Origin: Rubrivivax sp.
GTDB lineage: Bacteria > Pseudomonadota > Gammaproteobacteria > Burkholderiales > Burkholderiaceae_C
NCBI GenBank assembly: GCA_020248945.1
Contig: JADCGQ010000040.1
Location: 1-64,000, forward strand
Length of the DNA stretch: 64,000 nt
Reading direction: 5' to 3'
The notes under the pieces were generated by a model. That model searched no databases. It was not told where the DNA came from and saw nothing but the letters and a program-made list of their open reading frames with translations. A program made the position numbers and the translations under genes. This document shows, piece after piece, positions 10,016 through 19,185 of this stretch (position 1 is the stretch's first letter; each line of letters begins with the position of its first letter).

Positions 10016-11131
10016 TTAGCCGCTGATCAGACGCTGGTAAAGGCCGCCCGGCAGCCGCGCCACCAGGCCGTCGAGCTCCAGTTCCAGCAGCCTTGCCGAC
10101 AGCACCGCCGCGCTCTCGCCGGTACGCGCCAGCAGGGCGTCGAGCGTCACCGGATCGTGGCCCAGCGCGGCGAGCAAGGGGTCGTCGGCGACCGCAGCCT
10201 CGCCATCGGACGGGGCGGCCGCATCGAGCACCAGCGGCCGCTGCCCGCGCAGCTCTTCGACGATGTCCTCGGCCGTCTCGACCAGCTTGGCGCCCTGGCG
10301 GATGAGCGCGTGGCAGCCGCGCGCCTGCGGCGAGTGGATGGAGCCCGGAATCGCGAACACCTCGCGTCCGGATTCGCTGGCCAGCCGCGCCGTGATCAGC
10401 GAACCCGAGGCCAGCGCGGCCTCGACCACCAGCGTGCCTTGGCTCAGGCCGGCGATGAGCCGATTGCGCTCGGGGAAGTGCTCGCGCAGCGGCGGCATGC
10501 CGGGCGCGTATTCGCTCACCAGCGCGCCGTGCGCGGCGATGCGGTGCGCCAGGGCGCGGTGGCGGGCCGGGAACACGCGGTCGAGACCGGTGCCCACCAC
10601 CGCCACGGTGCCGGCGCCTCCTTGCGCCATCGCCTCCAGCGCGCCCTCGTGGGCCGCGGCGTCGATGCCCAGCGCCAGGCCCGAGACGATCGTCCAGCCC
10701 TGCTGCGACAGCGCCGCGGCGAAGGCACGCGCGTTGGCCAGGCCCTGCGGCGTGGCGCTGCGGCTGCCCACCACGGCCAGCGCCGGGCGCGACAGCGCGG
10801 CAGGGTCGCCCTGCACGTACAGCAGCAGCGGCGGGTCGGCGGTCTGCAGCAGCAGCGGCGGGAATCGGGGGTCGCCCGGCACGAGGGCATGCCGGTCGGG
10901 GCCGGCGGCCAGCCAGGCGGCGGCCGCGGCGTGGCGCTCGTCGTCTTCAGGTCGCGGGCTGCGCAAGGCCTGCGCGACGGCTTCGCCCACCAGCTGGCGC
11001 AGGCTGCTCAGCGGCGTGGCCAGCACGGCCTCGGGGGTGCCGCAGGCGGCCAGCAGCTTGCGTGCCGTGCCTCGGCCGACGCCGGGCGTGCCGAGCAGCC
11101 GGAACCAGGCGCTGAACTCGGCCGGCTCCAT
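10016..11131 (-). CDS. dprA: DNA-processing protein DprA
   Basis: The 371-residue protein has an N-terminal helix-hairpin-helix/SAM-like part (FRLLGTPGVGRGTARKLL), the Rossmann-type DprA core (VVGSRSATPQGLANARAFA, GWTIVSGLALGIDAAAHEGA, VVGTGLDRVFPARH, SEYAPGMPPLREHFPERNRL, VEAALASGSLITARLASESG) and a C-terminal winged-helix DML1-like domain. DprA loads RecA onto incoming single-stranded DNA during natural transformation. It sits 66 bp upstream of smg on the same strand and 32 bp after the LysM gene. The start ATG gives MEPAEFSAWFRL, the conserved beginning. Confidence 0.95.
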   Translation of the reverse strand: MEPAEFSAWFRLLGTPGVGRGTARKLLAACGTPEAVLATPLSSLRQLVGEAVAQALRSPRPEDDERHAAAAAWLAAGPDRHALVPGDPRFPPLLLQTADPPLLLYVQGDPAALSRPALAVVGSRSATPQGLANARAFAAALSQQGWTIVSGLALGIDAAAHEGALEAMAQGGAGTVAVVGTGLDRVFPARHRALAHRIAAHGALVSEYAPGMPPLREHFPERNRLIAGLSQGTLVVEAALASGSLITARLASESGREVFAIPGSIHSPQARGCHALIRQGAKLVETAEDIVEELRGQRPLVLDAAAPSDGEAAVADDPLLAALGHDPVTLDALLARTGESAAVLSARLLELELDGLVARLPGGLYQRLISG

Positions 11132-11163
11132 GCGTGGCGCCGGACGCAGCCGGTCAGAGCCGG

Positions 11164-12363
11164 TCAGGGCTGGGTGAACCGGTCGCCGGCGCGGATCGGT
11201 TCCTGCACGTTCAGCACCAGCGCGTAGGACACGCGGTCGAAGACGCGGAACACGAACATCAGGCCGTGACGCTCGTCGGGCAGGCGCATCGGCGACTTGT
11301 CGGCCGAGGTACGGTCGACCGCCGTGCGGCCGGCGCGCCACACCGCCAGGATGTGGCCGCGTTCGATGCCTTCGCGCTGGCCGCGGTTGATGGTGACGAT
11401 CTGGTTCTGGCCCGCCCGAACGCCCTCGCCGTAGACCGAGACGATGTGCCCATCCACCGGGTTGGACGGCGCACGCGGCACATAGGCCACGAGTTCCTGC
11501 TGCGGCACCGGGCTCAAGCGGTCGCCGACGACGGCCTCCAGCCGCGTGCTGGTGACGCGGAAGGTGGCCGGCACCAGTGCCGGCTTGCCGTCGACCGTGG
11601 TGCTGCCCTGCGGCCGCGTGGCCTCGGCGGTGCCGACGTAGCGGCCCTCGAAGCCCAGCACCTCTTTCGTGACCGGGTCGGCCAGCGGCACGAGTTCGCG
11701 GAACAGGCGGAAGTCGCGCGCGCCCTTGAGGTCGCCGCGCACGTAGGCGGTTTCGCCCCGCGTCACCATCACGCGGCCTTCCTGCGTGGCCACGATGCGC
11801 GGGGCCACTTCCAGCTCGTTGCCGTTGAAGACCACGGCCTCGTTGAGGAAGGGGCCGATCAGGTGCAGCGGAATGGCCGCGATGGCGCCGTTGTCCAGCA
11901 GTTCGGCGCGCACCCGCGGCGACAGCTTCACGGTGTTGGTGCGGGCGTTGCCGTTGCCGCCGTTGGGCGCGCCGGCCATGCGCAGCCGCGCAACGCCGTC
12001 GACCTTTTCGAGCACCAGCACCTGGCCGGGGTAGATGAGGTGCGGGTTGCGGATCTGCTCGAGGTTCATGCCCCACAGCTCGGGCCAGCGCCAGGGCGAG
12101 GTGAGGAAGAGCGTGGAAATGCCCCACAGCGTGTCGCCGGGGCGCACGGTGTGCGAGTCGGGGGCGTTGGGCGCCAGTTCGGACAACGGCACGCCGGCCG
12201 AGGCCACGCGCTGGGCGGTGTCGCGCCAGGCCGGCAGCACCGGCAGGGCGCTCGTCTGGGCCCAGGCCACGCCACCCGATACAAAGGCCGCCGCAGCCGC
12301 GCCGGCCGCCCCGGTGGCTTGGAGCAGGAGGCGGCGGCGGGGCAGGGGGGTCGTTTGGGTCAC
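11164..12363 (-). CDS. LysM-domain exported protein
   Basis: The 399-residue protein starts with GTG and has a signal sequence with consecutive arginines (LPRRRLLLQATGAAGAAAA) that could be Sec or Tat type, ending near VAWAQ. A LysM peptidoglycan-binding motif follows (HTVRPGDTLWGISTLFL through HLIYPGQVLVLEK). The remainder is a beta-rich region that can contain further surface-binding repeats. It probably binds cell wall in the periplasm. Gene order LysM-dprA-smg, divergent from def-fmt, is common in Burkholderiales. A GGAG Shine-Dalgarno lies just before the GTG. The much longer in-frame extension upstream is not supported. Confidence 0.88.
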   Translation of the reverse strand: MTQTTPLPRRRLLLQATGAAGAAAAAFVSGGVAWAQTSALPVLPAWRDTAQRVASAGVPLSELAPNAPDSHTVRPGDTLWGISTLFLTSPWRWPELWGMNLEQIRNPHLIYPGQVLVLEKVDGVARLRMAGAPNGGNGNARTNTVKLSPRVRAELLDNGAIAAIPLHLIGPFLNEAVVFNGNELEVAPRIVATQEGRVMVTRGETAYVRGDLKGARDFRLFRELVPLADPVTKEVLGFEGRYVGTAEATRPQGSTTVDGKPALVPATFRVTSTRLEAVVGDRLSPVPQQELVAYVPRAPSNPVDGHIVSVYGEGVRAGQNQIVTINRGQREGIERGHILAVWRAGRTAVDRTSADKSPMRLPDERHGLMFVFRVFDRVSYALVLNVQEPIRAGDRFTQP

Positions 12364-12449
12364 GCTGCGGATCTCCGGACGGCTTGCGGTGCGGTGCCAG
12401 AATGTGCGCCCTCGCGCCGGACCCGGTGAGCCGGGCCAGGAGCGGCGAC

Positions 12450-12473
12450 AATCTTCATTCAGTTTGGAAGATT
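12450..12473. repeat. Inverted repeat in the LysM/def divergent intergenic region
   Basis: AATCTTC (12450-12456) and GAAGATT (12467-12473) form a perfect 7-bp inverted repeat with a 10-bp spacer. It lies between the two divergent gene starts (12363 and 12655) in the least GC-rich part of the region, so it could be an operator. Nothing else is recognisable in this 291-bp gap. Confidence 0.35.
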
Positions 12474-12654
12474 CTGCCCCTAAACCCTTGATGCCGCAAA
12501 CAAAGTGAGCGTCGACTCTGGCGCAAACCAGCCGTGTTCGGCGTGCTGGCGTTGCGATCGTTCGACAGCTGTTGCGAGCTGTTTCGCCGTCCCCATATCC
12601 ACCGGGTGGTGACCGAGCCACCCTGCCCCTGACGTCTGTTCCGCCCGTTCTGCC

Positions 12655-13173
12655 ATGGCCCAGCTGACCATCCTGCGCTACCCCGATCCCCGCCTGCACA
12701 CCGTGGCCCGCCCGGTGGCGGCCGTCGACGAGCGCATCCGCGCGCTCGCCGCGAGCATGCTGGAGACCATGTACGCCGAAAGCGGCGTGGGCCTGGCGGC
12801 CACCCAGGTGGACGTGCACGAGCGCCTCATCGTCATGGACACCTCCGACTCGCGCGACCAGCCGCTGGTGCTGATCAATCCCGAGATCGTCTGGGCCAGT
12901 GACGAGCTGGCCGTGGCCGAGGAGGGCTGCCTGTCAGTGCCGCAGGTCTACGACAAGATCGAGCGCCACGCCCGCGTGAAGGTGCGCGCGCTCGACCGCG
13001 ACGGCCAGCCGTTCGAGATCGACGCCGAGGGCCTGAGCGCCGTGTGCGTGCAGCACGAGATGGACCACCTGCGCGGCAAGGTGTTCGTCGAGTACCTCAG
13101 CGGCTTGAAGCGCGACCGCATCCGCACCAAGATGCTCAAGCGCACGCGCGACGAGCAGCGCGCGCGCGCCTGA
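12655..13173 (+). CDS. def: Peptide deformylase
   Basis: The 172-residue enzyme removes the formyl group from the N-terminal methionine of new proteins. All three deformylase motifs are present: SGVGLAATQ (GxGxAAxQ), EEGCLSVP (EGCLS, with the metal-binding Cys) and QHEMDHLRG (HExxH, with metal-binding His and catalytic Glu). It sits 17 bp upstream of fmt, whose product makes the formylated initiator tRNA, the usual pairing. Confidence 0.97.
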   Translation: MAQLTILRYPDPRLHTVARPVAAVDERIRALAASMLETMYAESGVGLAATQVDVHERLIVMDTSDSRDQPLVLINPEIVWASDELAVAEEGCLSVPQVYDKIERHARVKVRALDRDGQPFEIDAEGLSAVCVQHEMDHLRGKVFVEYLSGLKRDRIRTKMLKRTRDEQRARA

Positions 13174-13190
13174 CGCGGGCGCCGGTTCCG

Positions 13191-14126
13191 ATGCGCATCG
13201 CCTTCGCCGGCACGCCCGAGTTCGCGCGCGTCGCGCTCGAGGCGCTGCACGCCGCAGGCCACGACGTGGTGCGGGTGCTCACCCAGCCCGACCGGCCCGC
13301 CGGCCGCGGCCTGAAGCTGCAGCCCTCGCCGGTGAAGCTGTTCGCGCTCGCCCACGGCCTGCCGCTGGCGCAGCCGCGCAGCCTGCGCCTGGACGGCAAG
13401 TTCCCCGACGAGGCCGCGGCCGCACAGGCGCTGCTGGCGGCCGACGCGCCCGAGCTGATGGTGGTGGCGGCCTACGGGCTGATCCTGCCGCGCTGGGTGC
13501 TGGTGCTGCCGCGCCACGGCTGCCTGAACATCCACGGCTCGCTGCTGCCGCGCTGGCGCGGCGCGGCGCCCATCCACCGCGCCATCGAGGCCGGTGACGC
13601 CACCACCGGCATCACCATCATGCAGATGGACGAGGGCCTGGATACCGGCGACATGCTGCTGGCCGAAGCCACGCCCATTGCCGCCAACGACACCACTGCC
13701 ACGCTGCACGACCGCCTGGCGGCGATGGGCGCGCGGCTGATCGTGCAGTCGCTGGCGCAGTTGCAGGCGGGCACGCTGGTGGCCACGAGGCAGCCCGAGC
13801 AGGGCGTGAACTACGCGCACAAGATCGACAAGGCCGAGGCGGCGCTTGACTGGGCGCGGCCGGCGGCGGAACTGGAGCGCCGCATCCGCGCCTTCGATCC
13901 GTTTCCGGGTTGCACGGCGCAGGTGGACGGCGAGGCGCTGAAGATCTGGCGCGTCGCCGTGCTGCCCGGCGCGACCGGGCAGACGCCGGGCATGCGCCTG
14001 GACGTGGGCAAGGGCCGCATGGCGCTGGCCTGTGGCGACGCGGCGCTGGAACTGCTGGAAGTGCAGGCCGCGGGTGGCCGGCGGCTGGCGGTGGCGGAGT
14101 ACCTGCGCGGGCAGGGTGGCAGCTGA
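13191..14126 (+). CDS. fmt: Methionyl-tRNA formyltransferase
   Basis: The 311-residue enzyme formylates Met-tRNA(fMet) using 10-formyltetrahydrofolate. Visible are [15 protein letters not shown], the folate-binding/catalytic region [21 protein letters not shown] with Asn and His, and [16 protein letters not shown]. The C-terminal OB-fold tRNA-binding domain follows ([14 protein letters not shown] onward). The start at 13191 gives the conserved [12 protein letters not shown]. Length is normal. Confidence 0.97.
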   Translation: MRIAFAGTPEFARVALEALHAAGHDVVRVLTQPDRPAGRGLKLQPSPVKLFALAHGLPLAQPRSLRLDGKFPDEAAAAQALLAADAPELMVVAAYGLILPRWVLVLPRHGCLNIHGSLLPRWRGAAPIHRAIEAGDATTGITIMQMDEGLDTGDMLLAEATPIAANDTTATLHDRLAAMGARLIVQSLAQLQAGTLVATRQPEQGVNYAHKIDKAEAALDWARPAAELERRIRAFDPFPGCTAQVDGEALKIWRVAVLPGATGQTPGMRLDVGKGRMALACGDAALELLEVQAAGGRRLAVAEYLRGQGGS

Positions 14127-14167
14127 AGGCACTCAAGCCCGTGGCGGCGGGCGCCGATAACCGGGCC

Positions 14168-14557
14168 ATGAGCCGCCATCTGCCTCGACCCCTGTACCTG
14201 GCCCTCCTGCTCGCCCCGCTGATGCTGGGCGGCTGCGACCTGCTCGGCATCGAAACCCCCGAGCAGATCGCGGCCAAGCGCGAGGCCGACGGCCGTGCCA
14301 TCGGCGCCGGCTGCCGCCACTCGGCCCGCTCGGTCGAGGCCTGCTTCGAGCTGAACAAGCGCGCCGACAAGGCCGCCGTGTTTGCCGGCTGGAAGGAAAT
14401 GAACGAGTACATGGCCGAGAACAAGCTCGAGGCCGTGCCCCCGCCGCCCCCGGCCGCCGCCGATGCCGGTGAGGCGGAAGAGGACGAGCCTGCGAAGAAG
14501 AGCGCTGCCGACGGCAAGGCCGACGACGCCAAGGTCGCGGCCAAGTCACCCAAGTAA
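14168..14557 (+). CDS. Small lipoprotein of unknown function
   Basis: The 129-residue product has a short signal peptide with lipobox LGGC (lipidated Cys23). A central part follows (GAGCRHSARSVEACFELNKRA and AAVFAGWKEMNEYM), then a low-complexity Pro/Ala/Lys/Glu tail from about residue 92. The middle contains two further cysteines (GAGCRHSARSVEAC) that could form a disulfide. Similar short lipoproteins occur downstream of fmt in related genomes, but no function is known. It lies 41 bp after fmt and may share its transcript. Confidence 0.75.
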   Translation: MSRHLPRPLYLALLLAPLMLGGCDLLGIETPEQIAAKREADGRAIGAGCRHSARSVEACFELNKRADKAAVFAGWKEMNEYMAENKLEAVPPPPPAAADAGEAEEDEPAKKSAADGKADDAKVAAKSPK

Positions 14558-14664
14558 GCGCGGCGGCTGGCGCTCCATCGCGCCGGCCTGCAGTCCGTCG
14601 CCTGCCGCAGGCGCCAGCACCCCTGACGCGTCAGCATCGAGGCTCTTCGACACCAGGAGCGCCC

Positions 14665-15438
14665 ATGCGTGCAGCCCCCGCCCCCGTTTCGTCCGCCCGC
14701 CGGCGCTCCTTGGTCCGCCTGGCCGCACCGGCACTGCTGGTTGCCGCCGGCCTGCTGCCGCTGGCGGCCCAGGCCGAGCGTGTGAGCGGTTCCGGGCGCA
14801 CCGCCACCGAGCAACGCAGCCTGCCGCCGTTCCAGGGCGTGGCGCTGTCGGGCTCGATGGATCTCGTGGTGCGCCAGGGCAGCACGCAGCAGGTCGAGGT
14901 GACGGTGGACGACAACCTGCTGCCCTACCTGGAGACCGAGGTCACCGGCAGCGGCGCCGACGCCAAGCTGCAGGTGCGCTGGAAGCGCGGCACCTCGATC
15001 TACTCGAAGACCGACGCCCGCATCCACGTCACCGTGCCGCGGCTCACCTCGCTGGCGGCCTCGGGCTCGGGCGACATGACGGTGGAGCCTTTCGAGACGC
15101 CGTCACTCTCGATCAGCATCTCGGGCTCGAGCGACACGCGCCTGCAGAAGCTGACGACGGCCGATCTGCAGATCTCGATCTCCGGCAGCGGCGATGTCGA
15201 AGGCACCGGCAGCGCCACGCGGCTGAAGGTCGGCATAGCCGGCAGCGGCGACGTGAAGCTGCGCGAGATGAAGTCCGACGAGGTGTCGGTCAACATCGCC
15301 GGCAGCGGCGACGCCAGCGTGCATGCCGACAAGGCGCTGGAGGTGCGCATCGCCGGCAGTGGCGACGTCGTCTACACCGGCAACGCCGCCACCGTGAACG
15401 CCAAGGTGGCGGGCAGCGGCAGCGTGAACAAGCGCTAG
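14665..15438 (+). CDS. GIN-domain (DUF2807) exported beta-solenoid protein
   Basis: The 257-residue protein has a signal peptide (residues 1 to about 34, ending QAERV) and a DUF2807/head-GIN domain starting SLPPFQGVALSGSMDLVVRQ. From about residue 130 it is built of imperfect repeats around the motif I-(S/A)-G-S-G-D, spaced roughly 18-24 residues (ASGSGDM, ISGSSDT, ISGSGDV, IAGSGDV, IAGSGDA, IAGSGDV, VAGSGSV). These predict a short right-handed beta-helix. The family is sometimes called putative autotransporter adhesin, but no translocator domain exists here. Probably periplasmic or surface-exposed; role unknown. Confidence 0.85.
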   Translation: MRAAPAPVSSARRRSLVRLAAPALLVAAGLLPLAAQAERVSGSGRTATEQRSLPPFQGVALSGSMDLVVRQGSTQQVEVTVDDNLLPYLETEVTGSGADAKLQVRWKRGTSIYSKTDARIHVTVPRLTSLAASGSGDMTVEPFETPSLSISISGSSDTRLQKLTTADLQISISGSGDVEGTGSATRLKVGIAGSGDVKLREMKSDEVSVNIAGSGDASVHADKALEVRIAGSGDVVYTGNAATVNAKVAGSGSVNKR

Positions 15439-15544
15439 GCCTGGCGCCGACATCCGGCGGCCGCGCGGGCGCGGCGCCCCTGGCGCAGCCCGCACCTGCA
15501 GCGCTGCAGGCCGGTGCCGGTGGCCACGCTGGGAGAATCCCGGG

Positions 15545-16354
15545 GTGTCTGCCGCTCCCCCGCCCCCGCCCGGCCACGTGCTGCCGGCCCCCGCCGTGCC
15601 GCTCTGGCGCCATCCTGAATACGCCCGTGGCGCGCGCGACATGCTCGCCACCTCGCTGGGCATCGGCGCCTGGGGGCTGATCACCGGCGTGGCCATGGGC
15701 AACAGCGGCCTGCCGGTGCCGCTGATGGTGATGATGTCGCTGCTGGTCTATGCCGGCAGTGCGCAACTGGCCACGCTGCCGCTGTTGATGAGCGGCGCGC
15801 CGGTGCTGGTGGTGTGGGCCACGGCGCTGTGCGTGAACCTGCGCTTCCTGATCTTCTCGGCGCAGTGGCGGCCCTATTTCGTGCACCTGGGCCGGCGCAA
15901 GCGGCTGGCGCTGTCGTACTTCATGGCCGACCTGAACTACGTGCTCTTCATGCGCCGCTTCCCCGAACCGAAGCCCGCGCCCGAGCAACTGCCCTACCTG
16001 CTGGGCGGCGCCACCACCAACTGGCTGAGCTGGCAGGTGCCGTCGATCCTGGGCATCTTCTTTGCCGAGTCGGTACCGGCGCAATGGGGCATCGGCTTCG
16101 CCGGCACGCTGGCGCTGCTGGGCGTGGGCTTGAGCCTGGTGTCCGACCGCACCACGGCCCTCGCCGGTGTGGTGGCCGGTTGCGCGGCGGTGGCGGCGTA
16201 CGCACTGCCGCTGAAGATGAACATCCTCGTGGCCATCGCCGCCGCGGTGGCCATCGGTGTGCTGATGGACCATGCCGGGCCGAAGAAGCCCGCCAGGGCC
16301 CAGGCCGTGGCGCCGCCGCCGCCGGCCCCCGGCGGCCCGGAGGACCGGTCATGA
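15545..16354 (+). CDS. azlC: AzlC-family branched-chain amino acid exporter, large subunit
   Basis: The 269-residue membrane protein matches AzlC: ARDMLATSLGIGAWGLITGVAM, SLLVYAGSAQLATLPLL and VNLRFLIFSAQWRPYF, with about seven or eight helices. With the small subunit AzlD it forms an exporter for branched-chain amino acids or related compounds. Start is GTG at 15545. The stop overlaps the azlD start in ATGA, indicating translational coupling. The C-terminus is a Pro/Ala-rich tail. Confidence 0.9.
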   Translation: MSAAPPPPPGHVLPAPAVPLWRHPEYARGARDMLATSLGIGAWGLITGVAMGNSGLPVPLMVMMSLLVYAGSAQLATLPLLMSGAPVLVVWATALCVNLRFLIFSAQWRPYFVHLGRRKRLALSYFMADLNYVLFMRRFPEPKPAPEQLPYLLGGATTNWLSWQVPSILGIFFAESVPAQWGIGFAGTLALLGVGLSLVSDRTTALAGVVAGCAAVAAYALPLKMNILVAIAAAVAIGVLMDHAGPKKPARAQAVAPPPPAPGGPEDRS

Positions 16355-16692
16355 ACGACTGGGATCCCTGGCTGCTGGCGCTGACCATCGTCGGCCTGGC
16401 GGCCATCACCTTCTTCACGCGCGGCTTCTTCCTGATCCCCGAGCGCGAGTGGCCGCTGCCCGCCTGGCTGCGCGAAGGCCTGCGCTACGCGCCGCTGGCC
16501 GCGCTGGCGGCGGTGGTGGTGCCCGAGATCATCAGCACGCAGGGCCGATTCGTCAGCACCTGGGCCGATGCGCGCCTGTTCGGCGCCGCCGCCGGCGCGG
16601 CCTGGTACTTCTGGCGCCGTGACATCCTGGGCACCATCCTCATCGGCATGGCGGTGTACCTGCCGCTGCGGCTGGGGCTGGGCTGGGCCTGA
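16351..16692 (+). CDS. azlD: AzlD-family small subunit of the branched-chain amino acid exporter
   Basis: The 113-residue protein has three to four hydrophobic helices with AzlD features: ALTIVGLAAITFFTRGFFLI, LRYAPLAALAAVVVPEI and LIGMAVYLPLRLGLG. It is coupled to azlC by a 4-bp ATGA overlap. AzlD is needed with AzlC for export activity in characterised pairs. The following gene, pgk, has its own candidate promoter. Confidence 0.9.
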   Translation: MNDWDPWLLALTIVGLAAITFFTRGFFLIPEREWPLPAWLREGLRYAPLAALAAVVVPEIISTQGRFVSTWADARLFGAAAGAAWYFWRRDILGTILIGMAVYLPLRLGLGWA

Positions 16693-16716
16693 GCGAGGTC
16701 TGACAGGGGCGCTGCC

Positions 16717-16722
16717 TAGAAT
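16717..16722 (+). promoter_or_regulatory. Candidate -10 box (TAGAAT) for pgk
   Basis: TAGAAT lies 45 bp upstream of the pgk ATG, in the 75-bp gap after azlD. The context CCTAGAATnCCG is nearly the same as before fba at 21862. No clear -35 sequence is visible. Confidence 0.35.
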
Positions 16723-16767
16723 CCGCGGCTTCGCCCACTGCTGCACCCACCGCTGGAGAACCGATCC

Positions 16768-17961
16768 ATGAACGTCATTTGCCTTGCCGACTTGGTGGCC
16801 GCTGGCCGGGTGAAGGGCAAGCGGGTGTTCATCCGCGCCGACCTGAACGTGCCGCAAGACGACAACGGCCGCATTTCTGAGGACACCCGCATCCGCGCCA
16901 GCGTGCCGGCCATCCGCATGGCGCTGGACGCCGGCGCCGCGGTGATGGTGACGAGCCACCTCGGCCGCCCGACCGAAGGCGCGTTCAAGCCCGAAGACAG
17001 CCTGGCCCCGGTGGCCGAGCGCCTGGCCGAACTGCTGAACCACGAGGTGCCGCTGGTGAGCAACTGGGTCGACGGCGTCGACGTGCAGCCCGGCGAGGTG
17101 GTGCTGCTCGAGAACTGCCGCCTGAACAAGGGCGAGAAGAAGAACGACGAGACGCTGGCCCGCAAGATGGCGGCGCTGTGCGACATCTTCGTGCACGACG
17201 CCTTCGGCACCGCGCACCGCGCCGAGGCCAGCACCTACGGCATTGCGCAGTACGCCAAGGTGGCCTGCGCGGGGCCGCTGCTGGCGGCCGAGATCGACGC
17301 CGTCACGCGCGCGCTGGCGGCACCGAAGCGGCCGCTGCTGGCCATCGTGGCCGGCAGCAAGGTGAGCACCAAGCTCACCATCCTGAAGAGCCTGGCACAC
17401 AAGGTCGACGGCCTCATCGTCGGTGGCGGCATCGCCAACACCTTCATGCTGGCGGCCGGCCTGCCCATCGGCAGGAGCCTGGCCGAGGCCGACCTGGTGG
17501 ACGAGGCCCGCGCCGTGATCGCGGCCATGAAGGCGCGCGGTGCGGCGGTGCCCATCCCGACCGACGTGGTGGTGGCCACCGAGTTCAAGGCCGACGCCGT
17601 GGCCACGGTGAAGAAGGCCACGGACGTGGGCCCCGACGACATGATCCTCGACATCGGCCCCGACACGGCGGCGCTGCTGGCGGCGCAGATCGGCCAAGCC
17701 GGCACGGTGGTGTGGAACGGCCCGGTGGGCGTGTTCGAGTTCCCGGCCTTCAGCCACGGCACCGAAACCATCGCGCGTGCCATCGCGGCCAGCAGCGCGT
17801 TCAGCATCGCCGGCGGTGGCGACACGCTGGCGGCCATCGCCCAGTACGGCATCGAGCGCCAGGTGAGCTACATCAGCACCGGCGGCGGCGCCTTCCTCGA
17901 GGTGCTGGAGGGCAAGACGCTGCCGGCGTTCGAGATCCTGGCGCGGCGCGCGGCGGGTTGA
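16768..17961 (+). CDS. pgk: Phosphoglycerate kinase
   Basis: The 397-residue glycolytic/gluconeogenic enzyme transfers phosphate between 1,3-bisphosphoglycerate and ADP. The substrate-binding N-domain shows [15 protein letters not shown] and [10 protein letters not shown]. The hinge region shows [16 protein letters not shown]. The nucleotide-binding C-domain shows [26 protein letters not shown] and [12 protein letters not shown]. Length is typical. It begins the glycolytic block pgk-pyk-fba. Confidence 0.97.
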   Translation: MNVICLADLVAAGRVKGKRVFIRADLNVPQDDNGRISEDTRIRASVPAIRMALDAGAAVMVTSHLGRPTEGAFKPEDSLAPVAERLAELLNHEVPLVSNWVDGVDVQPGEVVLLENCRLNKGEKKNDETLARKMAALCDIFVHDAFGTAHRAEASTYGIAQYAKVACAGPLLAAEIDAVTRALAAPKRPLLAIVAGSKVSTKLTILKSLAHKVDGLIVGGGIANTFMLAAGLPIGRSLAEADLVDEARAVIAAMKARGAAVPIPTDVVVATEFKADAVATVKKATDVGPDDMILDIGPDTAALLAAQIGQAGTVVWNGPVGVFEFPAFSHGTETIARAIAASSAFSIAGGGDTLAAIAQYGIERQVSYISTGGGAFLEVLEGKTLPAFEILARRAAG

Positions 17962-17964
17962 CAA

Positions 17965-17980
17965 GCGGCCTTCGGGCCGG
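17965..17980. terminator. UUCG-tetraloop hairpin between convergent pgk and hydrolase genes
   Basis: CGGCC (17966-17970), loop TTCG, GGCCG (17975-17979) gives a very stable small hairpin in the 33-bp gap between the two stop codons. There is no T tract, so it would be a weak or non-canonical terminator or an RNA-end stabiliser. Confidence 0.35.
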
Positions 17981-17994
17981 TGCCACCGCCACGC

Positions 17995-19011
17995 TCAGGG
18001 CAGCGCCGCCGCCAGAAAGCCCGCAATGCGCTGCAGCGCTGCGTGCTGCCAGGCCACGCGGTCGAAACCCGGCGGGTCGCAGGCCGGGTCGATGCCGTCG
18101 GCCGGCAGCGGGCCGGTGCCGGACTGGAACGACGCAAAGTGGCCCGCTCCTTCATCGACATGGCAGTGCACACGCGGCCGCCCGCAGAGCGTGAGCGCAT
18201 GCAGGCGGGCGGTGAGCACCTCGTCGCGGCCGGCGGCCTCGACCCACACCGGCACGCGCAAGGCTTGCAGCGACGCCGGCTGCAGCGGCACCACCAAGGG
18301 CGCCGCCACCACCGCAGCGCGGATTCGCGGGTCTGACACGTCCATCGGCACCGTCTGCTGCATCACGGCTGCTGAGTCGGCGCGGCGCGGGCCGCCCAGC
18401 CCGCACATCACGGCGTCGCTGGTCAGGCCGGCGCCACCGGGCGAACAGTGAGCCACCACGCGCGCCGGGTCGGGCTTTGCACCCACCAACGCCAGCACCG
18501 AGTGGCCACCGGCCGAGTGGCCGAAGGCGGCGATGCGCGCGGCGTCGATGCGGTCGCGCCAGCGGGCATCGGCCAGCAACTGGTCGAGCAGGCGGCTGAG
18601 CTGGCGTGCGCGCTGCTCGAAGAAGTCGGCGCGGGCGATGGCGCTGCGGTCCTGGTAGTTGTCGGCCGTGTGGCGCAGCGTCAGCACGATCCAGCCGCGC
18701 GCCACCATGCCCTGGGCCAGCCAGGCGTGGCCCAGCTCGTGGCCGCCGGTGCCGTGCGACAGCAGCAGCAATGGCCGGCGGCCGGGGGCGGGCGCGGCGT
18801 CAGCCGCCACCTCGAGCGAAAACGGGCCGATGCGTTGGGCCTGGGACTGCGCTTGCGTCGGGTACCAGACCAGGGCCGAGACCGCGGCCTTGGGGTCGGC
18901 CCCATCGAGGCGCTGCACGCCCACTTGAGCCAGCGCGGCGATGGGCAGCAGCAGCGGAAGCAGCCCAACCGCGGCGCGGCGCTTCAGAACGGTGAGCATG
19001 GGGTGTGTCAT
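17995..19011 (-). CDS. Secreted alpha/beta hydrolase (predicted dienelactone hydrolase-like)
   Basis: The protein of about 338 residues has a signal peptide (LKRRAAVGLLPLLLPIAALAQ) and an alpha/beta-hydrolase core. It shows the oxyanion strand LLLLSHGTGGHELG, the nucleophile elbow GHSAGG (Ser156), and a late His in DEGAGHFASF. It resembles the group of periplasmic hydrolases annotated as predicted dienelactone hydrolases; the substrate is unknown. Several ATGs are possible (19023, 19011, 18999) and 19011 is a compromise. It is divergent from pyk. A second protein of similar design is encoded at 62392-63333. Confidence 0.8.
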   Translation of the reverse strand: MTHPMLTVLKRRAAVGLLPLLLPIAALAQVGVQRLDGADPKAAVSALVWYPTQAQSQAQRIGPFSLEVAADAAPAPGRRPLLLLSHGTGGHELGHAWLAQGMVARGWIVLTLRHTADNYQDRSAIARADFFEQRARQLSRLLDQLLADARWRDRIDAARIAAFGHSAGGHSVLALVGAKPDPARVVAHCSPGGAGLTSDAVMCGLGGPRRADSAAVMQQTVPMDVSDPRIRAAVVAAPLVVPLQPASLQALRVPVWVEAAGRDEVLTARLHALTLCGRPRVHCHVDEGAGHFASFQSGTGPLPADGIDPACDPPGFDRVAWQHAALQRIAGFLAAALP

Positions 19012-19185
19012 GGGCTGAAGCATCGGTGGGCGCTGCGCCAGGCGCGAGGCCGCCGAGACCAACTGGCGGCCGCCGTCGCCAAGCGGCCCGCCCACGGCGC
19101 GAAACCGCGATGAAACTCCGCCGCCGCACGCGCCACCCATAATCCGCTCGCCCTGCCGCAAGGCCGCCTTCCGAAGAGCCGACCC

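Noticed and set aside
12364..12654. Possible small gene or RNA in the LysM/def intergenic region
   Set aside because: Only one short inverted repeat is visible, with no ribosome-binding site or conserved frame.
15040..15430. Regularly spaced near-repeats inside the GIN-domain gene, considered as a CRISPR-like array
   Set aside because: The repeats are in frame, encode the SGSGD turn and vary at wobble positions, so they are protein repeats. No spacers or cas genes are present.
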